From the NCBI GenBank assembly GCA_045596745.1, contig JAZODA010000050.1:1-5202 (forward strand): DNA of 5,202 bases, given 5' to 3'. How positions within the stretch are numbered: the first letter of the stretch is position 1; each line of letters opens with the position of its first letter. The notes under the pieces are model-generated. The model had not been told where the DNA came from and did not search any database. It was given only the letters and a program-made list of their open reading frames with translations. Of this stretch, positions 1 to 5,202 are shown piece by piece. This stretch comes from RGIG3009 sp045596745. GTDB taxonomy: Bacteria > Bacillota > Clostridia > Oscillospirales > Acutalibacteraceae. The position numbers were made by a program, and so were the translations under genes.

Positions 1-1
1 T

Positions 2-1063
2 ATCAAAGAGGTCATCAGCACGATTGATATCCCCGCGGTACTGGAAGCCGCAAAGCGCCACCGTATTGATGGTGTGATGACGCTCGCAAGCGATATGCCG
101 ATGCGTACCGTTGCCAAGGTAGCGCACGAGCTGGGGCTGGTCGGTGTCACAGAGGATACGGCGCTGAAAGCAACCAACAAAGCGGTGATGCGTCAGGCGC
201 TTGCCGAGCACGGCGTGCCGATTCCGCGGTTTTTCAAGGTGTCGGACAAGGCGGAATACGAGGCGGCCGTTGCACAGTTTGCCAAGCCGTTTATTGTAAA
301 ACCGGCGGATAACTCCGGAAGCCGCGGTATCTTCCTCATCGAGGATATTACCGATACCGAATTGATTGAGAAAGCGTATGAGTACAGCCGCACGTATTCC
401 CGCGGTGGTGACGTGGTGGTTGAAGAATATATGCGCGGTCCCGAAGTCAGCGTGGAAACGCTGACGGTGGACGGCGAATGCCACGTGATTCAGATTACGG
501 ACAAGCTGACAACGGGCGCTCCGCATTTTGTGGAAATGGGTCACTCGCAGCCGACACGGCATTGCAGCCGCACGGCGGAGCGAATCAAGTGGGCGGCACA
601 GGCGGCCAACCGAGCGGTGGGCATTACCAACGGTCCGTCCCATACCGAGATTATCGTGACCGAAGAAGGGCCGAAGATTGTGGAGCTCGGCGCACGCTTG
701 GGCGGCGACTGCATCACGACGCATTTGGTGCCGTTGTCCACAGGGGTGGATATGGTGGAATGCTGTATCCGTATTGCGCTGGGCGAAACGCCGGATATTA
801 CGCCGAAGAAGCACGGCGGCAGTGCGATTCGGTATTTTGAACAGACCGCCGGCACGGTGCAGAGCATTGTCGGCATTGCCGATGCCGAGCAGGTCGACGG
901 CATTCGACAAATCAGCATTGTCCACGGCGTGGGCGAGACGGTAACCGAAATCAACAGCAGTGCCGCGCGCCTCGGCTTTGTGATTGCCGAAGCCGCTTCG
1001 GCAGATGCCGCCGTTTCGGTGTGCGAAAAGGCGATGGATGTTGTTAAGATCGATATCAAATAA
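2..1063 (+). CDS. ATP-grasp domain ligase (5' end missing)
   Basis: The gene is open from the left edge (first full codon at 2) to TAA at 1061-1063, giving 353 visible residues. The GTG and ATG at 74 and 77 are internal, because the frame continues upstream with ordinary coding sequence. Numbering visible residues from 1, an ATP-grasp fold is clear: a lid/nucleotide loop KPADNSGSRGI at about 100-110, the EEYMRGPEVSVE strand at about 141-152, HTE near 214-216, and the metal-site segment IVELGARLGGD at about 226-236 (E228, R232). About 117 further residues form the C-terminal domain. ATP-grasp enzymes join a carboxylate to an amine or thiol through an acyl-phosphate intermediate. This protein resembles the carbamoyl-phosphate-synthase-like/biotin-carboxylase-like group found in polysaccharide loci. 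The canonical E-x-N at the metal site reads E-L-G here. The substrate is unknown; I infer modification of a sugar or glycan because glycosyltransferases follow 21 bp downstream. The fold is secure, the role is not. Confidence 0.9.
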   Translation: MKEVISTIDIPAVLEAAKRHRIDGVMTLASDMPMRTVAKVAHELGLVGVTEDTALKATNKAVMRQALAEHGVPIPRFFKVSDKAEYEAAVAQFAKPFIVKPADNSGSRGIFLIEDITDTELIEKAYEYSRTYSRGGDVVVEEYMRGPEVSVETLTVDGECHVIQITDKLTTGAPHFVEMGHSQPTRHCSRTAERIKWAAQAANRAVGITNGPSHTEIIVTEEGPKIVELGARLGGDCITTHLVPLSTGVDMVECCIRIALGETPDITPKKHGGSAIRYFEQTAGTVQSIVGIADAEQVDGIRQISIVHGVGETVTEINSSAARLGFVIAEAASADAAVSVCEKAMDVVKIDIK

Positions 1064-1084
1064 CAGTAAATGGGTTGAGTGTGA

Positions 1085-2263
1085 ATGAAGATAGCGATTG
1101 TGACACCGATTTTATACGATGCAACCAGTCCGTTCAATCACCTGATGCACGATATTTTGCAAGGATTGCTCGATGCAGGTCATGAGGTGGTACGCATTCT
1201 GGCGACGGATGGTTCACAAGATAAAAGCTACACGATGGGCTTGGATGGTATTACCTATATCCCGATTGCCCGCAAAGCCAGCAAAAAAGCCAACATCATT
1301 CAACGCTATCTTACCGATACGTTGACCTCGTGGCGTATGGCGCGTGCCTTAAAAAAGATAAACGCGGACGTGCTGTTTGAGGATGTGTCGTATTCGTCGT
1401 TTTGGAGTGTTCGTGTTGCCAAGAAAAAAAGGATGCAGATCGTTTCCATGCTTCAGGACGTTTGGCCGGATAATGCGGTGCAGAGCGGCTTGATTGCCGA
1501 GGGTTCGTTGATTTATCGCTATTTTGAATTTTGGCAAAAGAAGGTATACGCGAAATCCGACCGTTTGGTTTGCATTTCGGAGGACATTAAACGGTTTATT
1601 GCCGACAAGGGCGTCGAGCCGAATAAAATGACTGTCATCTACAACTGGGGCTATTCGGACGACACGGTTGACATACTGTGGGAAGAAAACGAATTCGTTA
1701 AAAAATGCGGTTTGAAAGACGATGTGTTTTACGCCGTGTACGCCGGAAACATTGGTCGTATGCAGAATGTGGAGTTGATTGTTAAGGCCGCGGAGTTGTT
1801 ACAGGGCAACAAAGCCGTTCAGTTCCTGTTGATTGGCGACGGTGTCAAAGCGGATGAAATTCGAGCGATGGCAAGCGGTATGTCCAACGTTACGTTGTTG
1901 CCGTTGCAACCGAGCAGTTTAGCAACGTCTATTTATTGTGCCGCAGGTGTCAATATCATCCCGTTGGTGAAGGACGGCATTAAAACGGCTTTGCCAAGCA
2001 AAACAGGTGTTGTTCTTTCCTGCGGTCGACCGACGGTGTTTTGTTTCGGCAGCGAAGCGTTGTTTGAAAAGACGGTACGCGATTGCGGGGCCGGATATTG
2101 CGTCAGTACCGAAGACCCTGCGGAGCTGGCGGAGGTGATCACTTCGCTGAGCGAAGATCGGAAAACGACCGTGCAGGGTGCGTATACGTTGTTCAAACAG
2201 CAGTTCACCAAACAAAGCAATGTGCAGGCGTACGTTGATGTGATTACGGCAAGCGGGGGATAA
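1085..2263 (+). CDS. Glycosyltransferase family 4, WbuB-like
   Basis: This 392-residue protein has the usual length and layout of a GT-B retaining glycosyltransferase. The N-terminal acceptor domain begins MKIAIVTPIL and contains QDVWPDNAVQSGLI at 124-137, the signature segment of the WbuB-like (aminodeoxysugar transferase-like) branch. VCISEDIKRF (162-171) and VIYNWG (184-189) mark the domain crossover. The donor domain shows YAGNIGRMQ (219-227), LIGDG (249-253) and LPSKTGVVLSCGRPTVF (303-319). The usual glutamate three residues after K306, the second Glu of the GT4 E-x7-E motif, is Val309, so donor phosphate contacts may differ. There is no signal peptide or membrane segment; it should act at the inner face of the membrane on a lipid-linked acceptor. 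ATG at 1085 lies 21 bp after the ATP-grasp stop; the ribosome binding site is weak (GAGTG at 1077-1081, short spacing), consistent with coupling to the upstream gene. Sugar specificity cannot be read from the sequence. Confidence 0.93.
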   Translation: MKIAIVTPILYDATSPFNHLMHDILQGLLDAGHEVVRILATDGSQDKSYTMGLDGITYIPIARKASKKANIIQRYLTDTLTSWRMARALKKINADVLFEDVSYSSFWSVRVAKKKRMQIVSMLQDVWPDNAVQSGLIAEGSLIYRYFEFWQKKVYAKSDRLVCISEDIKRFIADKGVEPNKMTVIYNWGYSDDTVDILWEENEFVKKCGLKDDVFYAVYAGNIGRMQNVELIVKAAELLQGNKAVQFLLIGDGVKADEIRAMASGMSNVTLLPLQPSSLATSIYCAAGVNIIPLVKDGIKTALPSKTGVVLSCGRPTVFCFGSEALFEKTVRDCGAGYCVSTEDPAELAEVITSLSEDRKTTVQGAYTLFKQQFTKQSNVQAYVDVITASGG

Positions 2264-2268
2264 CGGAA

Positions 2269-2340
2269 GTGAAAATCCTTTTTATCAACTCGGTTCGCGG
2301 TATTGGAAAGTATGCGGCAAAGGACATATACAGCTGCTAA
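2269..2340 (+). pseudogene. Remnant of a GT4 glycosyltransferase N-terminus
   Basis: A GTG at 2269, 5 bp after the preceding stop codon and with GGAAG just upstream, opens a 23-codon frame ending at TAA 2338-2340. The first 13 residues, (M)KILFINSVRGIG, match the typical first strand and glycine loop of a large group of GT4 glycosyltransferases (commonly MKILFINSV-x-G-x-GSTGR). After GIG, at about 2307, the resemblance stops abruptly and the frame becomes unrelated. A second in-frame TAA at 2356-2358 overlaps the ribosome binding site of the next gene, the usual position for the stop of a preceding gene, so it may be the original 3' end. I read this as the scar of a full glycosyltransferase gene lost by deletion. 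The family match is from memory of the motif. A translated leader peptide is a less likely alternative. Confidence 0.6.
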
Positions 2341-2356
2341 TTGCAACGATATGTTT

Positions 2357-2362
2357 AAGGAG
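2357..2362 (+). promoter_or_regulatory. Ribosome binding site for the FemAB-like gene
   Basis: AAGGAG lies 9 bp before ATG 2372. It is the strongest Shine-Dalgarno match in the window and decides the start of the downstream gene: in-frame TTG 2303, ATG 2312 and ATG 2351 lie upstream of it, and the out-of-frame ATG at 2364 is too close to it. Confidence 0.8.
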
Positions 2363-2371
2363 AATGATGAT

Positions 2372-3463
2372 ATGTATTGTTTTGAATTGTTTTCTGTTGA
2401 TACGGTCAACGCCGAAGAATATGAGGGATATGCCGATAAAAATCTTTTCTCAACCTTGTCCTGGCTTCGCTTTTTAAAGCAGTGGCGTCACGTTTCGCCG
2501 GCCATTGTCCGCATAACGGACGAGTCGGGTGCTTTGGTCGGTCATTTCACCGGCGGTGTGCAAAAGAAGTTCGGTTTCCGCATTTTCGGCAGCCCGTTCT
2601 ATGGCTGGATGGGTCAGCACCTGGGCTTCGATTTGGCGGAATCCACGGGCGGCAAGCTGCCCGAGGGTCTGCTGGACGAGCTGCTGGTGTTCCTGAGAAA
2701 GGAACTCAAGATTTCGTTTATGATTTTGGCGGACTTCAAGCTGTCGGAAGAGGACGCCAAGACCTGCAAGAGCAAACTGTTCTACGACACGAAGCGTTGG
2801 TCGTACTTTCTGGACTTAACGCAGTCCGAGGAGCAGATTTTCAAGAACTTCAAGAGTGGTTACCGTACCTGTGTTCGCAAGTTCGAGAAGCTGGGCGGCA
2901 CCATCGTGGAAGATATGAGCGATGTGTTTATCGAAGAGCATCACGTGCAACTGGCAGAGGTGTTTGCGCGCAAATCGTTGACTTCGCCGAACTATCGCGA
3001 GCGTATGAACCTGCTGTACAAGAGCTATCCGGATATGGTGCTGTCGATTAAAGCGTTGGATGAAAACGGCAACAACATTGCCAGCAGCTATTATTTGGGT
3101 GCGGGCAGTATGGCGTTCTTTGCTTCGAACGCCAGCCTTACTGAGGCGTTGAAATACAACGCCAACCAAGCACTGATGTGGTATGCGATTCGGTATTGGA
3201 AAGCCAAAGGTATTAAGACAATGGATTTGGCAGGTGGCGCGGCGTATAAAGAAAATTTTGGTTCGGTGCTGAAAGGCACGCCGACGATTGTGTGGGCAAA
3301 GCACGCGTGGCAGTATCATTTGGTAATGTGGGCCAAAAACACCTACTACAAGAGCTTCCGTGTGAAATACAAACTGAAGAACCTGTTGCATCGTCAGCAT
3401 GACGAGCCTGCTGAAAAGGCAGCAGAGCAGAAGGAACCGGAAAAGACCGAGGTGACAAAATGA
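2372..3463 (+). CDS. FemAB/GNAT-fold acyltransferase (Acetyltransf_6-like)
   Basis: This 363-residue protein resembles the FemAB-related, double-GNAT-fold proteins of cell-wall and polysaccharide loci. Early residues NLFSTLSWLRFLKQW (24-38) match the usual start of the first GNAT-like half. The segment YFLDLTQSEEQIFKNFKSG (145-163) followed by YRTCVRKFEKLGGTI (164-178) is the hallmark start of the second half. NANQALMWYAIRYWKAKG (263-280) and MDLAGGAAYKENFGS (284-298) are the characteristic C-terminal helix and loop. A charged Lys/Glu-rich tail runs from about 343 to the end. Family members transfer an amino acid (from aminoacyl-tRNA) or another acyl group to an amine; classical FemX enzymes build peptidoglycan cross-bridges. 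Here, among glycosyltransferases, decoration of an amino sugar or lipid-linked glycan is more likely (inference). The protein is cytosolic, with no signal peptide. Start ATG 2372 is chosen for its AAGGAG site. Leucine codon use changes inside the gene. Its stop overlaps the next start as ATGA. Confidence 0.87.
   Translation: MYCFELFSVDTVNAEEYEGYADKNLFSTLSWLRFLKQWRHVSPAIVRITDESGALVGHFTGGVQKKFGFRIFGSPFYGWMGQHLGFDLAESTGGKLPEGLLDELLVFLRKELKISFMILADFKLSEEDAKTCKSKLFYDTKRWSYFLDLTQSEEQIFKNFKSGYRTCVRKFEKLGGTIVEDMSDVFIEEHHVQLAEVFARKSLTSPNYRERMNLLYKSYPDMVLSIKALDENGNNIASSYYLGAGSMAFFASNASLTEALKYNANQALMWYAIRYWKAKGIKTMDLAGGAAYKENFGSVLKGTPTIVWAKHAWQYHLVMWAKNTYYKSFRVKYKLKNLLHRQHDEPAEKAAEQKEPEKTEVTK
3449..3454 (+). 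promoter_or_regulatory. Ribosome binding site inside the FemAB-like gene 3' end
   Basis: GAGGTG sits 5 bp before ATG 3460, within the last codons of the FemAB-like gene. Together with the ATGA overlap (start 3460-3462, stop 3461-3463) it points to translational coupling of the two proteins. Confidence 0.65.
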
Positions 3464-4662
3464 ACGTAATGGTTGTGGCTGATGGGCATTATTATCAGAC
3501 ACCCGATGGCACGGTGTATGCGGAATCGGTGTACGATTACACGTTCTACAAGCGGTACTTGCAGGCGTTCGACCACGTGTATGCAGTCGCAAGAATACAG
3601 CAGGTTGATTCCATACAGGGCAAAAAAGTTTCCTGCGGCCCGGGCGTGACATTTTTACCGTTGCCCGCTTTCCGTGGGCCGGTACAATACGCCAAGAAAT
3701 ATTTGGCAATTCGAAAGTGTGTTCGGGACTATTGCCGTCGATTTGATTGTGCGATTTTCCGTTTGCCGGCTGCCACCGCCAATGTTTTTTCCAAGGTGTA
3801 TTCAAAAATGAAAAAACCGTTCGCGGTGGAGATTGTGGTGGACCCGTGGGAAAACTTCGGTCCGCGTGCCAGCGGTAACAAACTGATGCTGTGGTATGTT
3901 CGCCGCAGCTGGACAAACATTGTTCGGAAAATGTGCGCGAAAGCCGATGGCGCATCGTATGTGACGCAGCGCTATTTGCAGGCGTTATATCCGCCGAAGA
4001 GCGCGCTGAAGCCGACGTCGAATGCGTTTACCGCGTCCTATTCCTCGGTGGAGCTGGGCGACGACAGCTTCGCCGAACCGCGCAGCTGGACAGCGGAGCA
4101 ACGGTCGTTTTGCATTGCTCACGCCGCCAATTCCTTTACCGACTACGGCAAAGGGCACTTAACGCTGATGGATGCGGTCAAAAAGGTGCGCGACAAAGGG
4201 TATGACGTGTCGATTCGCTTTGTAGGCGACGGCCCGCTGCGGGAAGAGTTTGAGCGGTATGCCGCCAATCTGGGAATCCGTGATGCGGTGGAGTTTACGG
4301 GGCGTCTGGCAAACGGTGACGAGGTAAGACGCGTGATTCATTCTGCGGATATGTTCGCGTTGCCGACGTTTGCCGAGGGATTGCCGCGAGTGTTGCTGGA
4401 GGCGATGGCGGAAGGCATTCCGTGCTTGTCCTCGCCGACCTGTGGTATTCCCGAAATTCTGGATGCGGAATATCTCTTCGATTTCGCGGACGTGGACGGT
4501 TTTGCCGACGGTATCATTCGTTTTGTGACCGACCCGTCGCGTATGACCAAAGAAAGTCAGCGCAACCTGGAAACGGCGAGAGCGTTTGCCTCGTCTGCGT
4601 TAAACGAAAGAAGAAAAGCCTTCTACGGCAAGCTGCGTGAGGTTGCCGAGACGAAGGATTAA
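3460..4662 (+). CDS. Glycosyltransferase family 4 (GT-B, retaining)
   Basis: This 400-residue protein is a complete GT4 glycosyltransferase. The N-terminal half opens MNVMVVADGHYYQTPDG and continues VYDYTFYKRYLQAFDHVYAVAR (24-45), a pattern I associate with a branch of Clostridia capsule glycosyltransferases (from memory, not searched). VEIVVDPWENFG (123-134) and ADGASYVTQRYLQ (162-174) lead into the linker. The donor domain is textbook: YGKGHLTLMDAV (229-240), RFVGDGPLREEFE (253-265), VEFTGRL (277-283), then LPTFAEGLPRVLLEAMAEGIP with E306 and E314 forming the E-x7-E motif that binds the nucleotide-sugar. CGIPEIL (328-334) follows. No membrane segments are seen, so it is a cytosolic or membrane-peripheral enzyme. 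It starts with a 4-bp overlap on the FemAB-like gene, so the two are likely made in step and may act on the same glycan. The donor sugar and acceptor are unknown. Confidence 0.94.
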   Translation: MNVMVVADGHYYQTPDGTVYAESVYDYTFYKRYLQAFDHVYAVARIQQVDSIQGKKVSCGPGVTFLPLPAFRGPVQYAKKYLAIRKCVRDYCRRFDCAIFRLPAATANVFSKVYSKMKKPFAVEIVVDPWENFGPRASGNKLMLWYVRRSWTNIVRKMCAKADGASYVTQRYLQALYPPKSALKPTSNAFTASYSSVELGDDSFAEPRSWTAEQRSFCIAHAANSFTDYGKGHLTLMDAVKKVRDKGYDVSIRFVGDGPLREEFERYAANLGIRDAVEFTGRLANGDEVRRVIHSADMFALPTFAEGLPRVLLEAMAEGIPCLSSPTCGIPEILDAEYLFDFADVDGFADGIIRFVTDPSRMTKESQRNLETARAFASSALNERRKAFYGKLREVAETKD

Positions 4663-4665
4663 GGA
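4661..4665 (+). promoter_or_regulatory. Ribosome binding site for the last glycosyltransferase
   Basis: AAGGA overlaps the TAA stop (4660-4662) of the preceding gene and lies 7 bp before ATG 4673. It supports 4673 over the ATGs at 4665 and 4668, which are in a different reading frame and too close to the site. Confidence 0.65.
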
Positions 4666-4672
4666 TGATGGT

Positions 4673-5202
4673 ATGAAAATCGCGTTGGTTATGGGAGCGT
4701 TTTCCTTTGGCGGTGCCGAACGGGTGATGTGCGCGCTGGCGAACCACCTTTGCAACGAGCACGATGTGACGTTGGTGACGGTAATCGCCGCCGAGGAAAC
4801 CTATCCGCTGGACGAGCGTGTCCGCCGTGTCAACGGCATTGGACGGCGCAACGATGCCGACGGTATTTTGAAGCTCCGTCGGCTGTTCAAAACGGAAAAA
4901 CCCGATGTGATTATTTCGTTCCTTGCCCATATCAATGTGGCGGTCATTTTGGCAACACGAGGGTTGTCCATTCCGGTGATTGTGTCCGAACGCAACGACC
5001 CTGTGCGCAGTGCCACATCGCGTTTGCGCAAGGTGTTGCGGCGGATTACCTACCCGATGGCAAAGGGCTTTGTGTTCCAGACGGAGGATGCGCGCGATTA
5101 CTTCTCGAAGCGCATTGCCCGTCGCAGCCGATTGATTCCCAATCCGCTGTTTTTGAAAGAGGAGACCGTGCCGTTTGAAGAACGCCGTGCGGAAATTGTT
5201 TC
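4673..5202 (+). CDS. Glycosyltransferase family 4, PglH/RfaB-like (3' end missing)
   Basis: The gene starts at ATG 4673, 10 bp after the preceding stop, and runs open through the right edge with 176 visible residues, about half of a typical 350-380-residue enzyme. The visible part is the acceptor domain. MKIALVMGAFSFGGAERVM (1-19) carries the glycine-rich acceptor loop (F/S-x-GGAERV). TYPLDERVRRV (43-53), KPDVIISFLAHINVAVILA (76-94) and IPVIVSERNDP (100-110) match the branch that includes PglH/PglJ-type GalNAc transferases and many capsule glycosyltransferases. FVFQTEDARDYF (133-144) and LIPNPLF (154-160) mark the end of the domain. The donor domain with the E-x7-E motif lies outside the window and cannot be checked. 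It should add a sugar to an undecaprenyl-linked oligosaccharide at the cytosolic face. The PglH resemblance gives the branch, not the substrate, since this branch covers many donor sugars. Confidence 0.88.
   Translation, partial: MKIALVMGAFSFGGAERVMCALANHLCNEHDVTLVTVIAAEETYPLDERVRRVNGIGRRNDADGILKLRRLFKTEKPDVIISFLAHINVAVILATRGLSIPVIVSERNDPVRSATSRLRKVLRRITYPMAKGFVFQTEDARDYFSKRIARRSRLIPNPLFLKEETVPFEERRAEIV

Larger units (their letters stand above)
2264..2371 (+). other. 108-bp intergenic gap, longest in the operon
   Basis: All other junctions are 21 bp or less. This gap holds the glycosyltransferase remnant (2269-2340), a further in-frame TAA at 2356-2358, and the AAGGAG site of the next gene. 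I see no convincing hairpin terminator or -35/-10 promoter pair, so the FemAB-like gene is probably read from the upstream operon promoter, which lies outside the window. Confidence 0.6.

Noticed and set aside
1064..1084. Possible promoter or terminator between the first two genes
   Set aside because: Only 21 bp, with no inverted repeat, T-run or promoter-like boxes.
541..1137. Minus-strand frame of 198 codons opposite the ATP-grasp gene
   Set aside because: It has no domain pattern and overlaps secure + strand coding sequence, so it is a shadow frame.
2341..2358. C-terminal fragment of the lost glycosyltransferase (L-Q-R-Y-V-stop)
   Set aside because: Five residues are too few to assign. 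Only the stop position next to the ribosome binding site is suggestive, so it is mentioned but not called as a feature.
2303..2371. N-terminal extension of the FemAB-like protein from TTG 2303, or ATG 2312 or 2351
   Set aside because: These starts have no ribosome binding site at proper spacing, would add up to 23 residues unlike the family, and overlap the glycosyltransferase remnant; AAGGAG points to ATG 2372.
2816..3955. Long open frame on the minus strand (379 codons)
   Set aside because: It lies antisense across the junction of two well-supported + strand genes. Its translation is rich in His, Arg, Cys and Pro with no recognisable domain. High-GC third positions on the + strand explain its openness.
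4729..5178. Plus-strand frame of 149 codons in the last 500 bp
   Set aside because: It is out of frame with the PglH-like glycosyltransferase starting at 4673, whose translation matches its family throughout; the other frame gives an Arg/Cys-rich nonsense product.

Overview
The window is a one-directional piece of a bacterial surface-polysaccharide (capsule, exopolysaccharide or wall-glycan) gene cluster. Everything supported lies on the + strand and reads as one operon: an ATP-grasp ligase (cut by the left edge), a WbuB-like family-4 glycosyltransferase, a short remnant of a lost glycosyltransferase, a FemAB/GNAT-fold acyl- or aminoacyl-transferase, a second GT4 glycosyltransferase, and a third GT4 glycosyltransferase of the PglH/RfaB type (cut by the right edge). 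Spacings are 21 bp, 108 bp, a 4-bp ATGA overlap and 10 bp. I see no promoter, terminator, RNA gene, insertion sequence or CRISPR array.

Organism: the moderate GC content (roughly half), AAGGAG-type ribosome binding sites, and a FemAB-like protein mixed with cytosolic GT-B glycosyltransferases and an ATP-grasp enzyme fit a Bacillota/Clostridia genome, possibly a gut Oscillospirales-type bacterium. This is an inference from style; no marker gene is present.

How the genes may work together: the three GT4 enzymes would add sugars one after another, from nucleotide-sugar donors, to a lipid-linked acceptor on the cytoplasmic face of the membrane. GT4 enzymes are retaining, so alpha linkages are expected from alpha-linked donors. 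The ATP-grasp enzyme (carboxylate-amine/thiol ligase class) and the FemAB-like protein (acyl or aminoacyl transfer to an amine) are not sugar transferases. They suggest the glycan, or a sugar precursor, carries an amide-linked or acyl/amino-acid decoration. No flippase, polymerase or initiating phosphoglycosyltransferase is visible, so the cluster extends beyond both ends.

The most notable point is the 108-bp gap at 2264-2371, the only loose spot in a tight operon. It begins with a GTG codon followed by a reading frame matching the very characteristic N-terminus of a GT4 glycosyltransferase for about 13 residues, then loses the match and stops. This looks like the scar of a deleted glycosyltransferase gene, which would have changed the glycan structure made by this strain.
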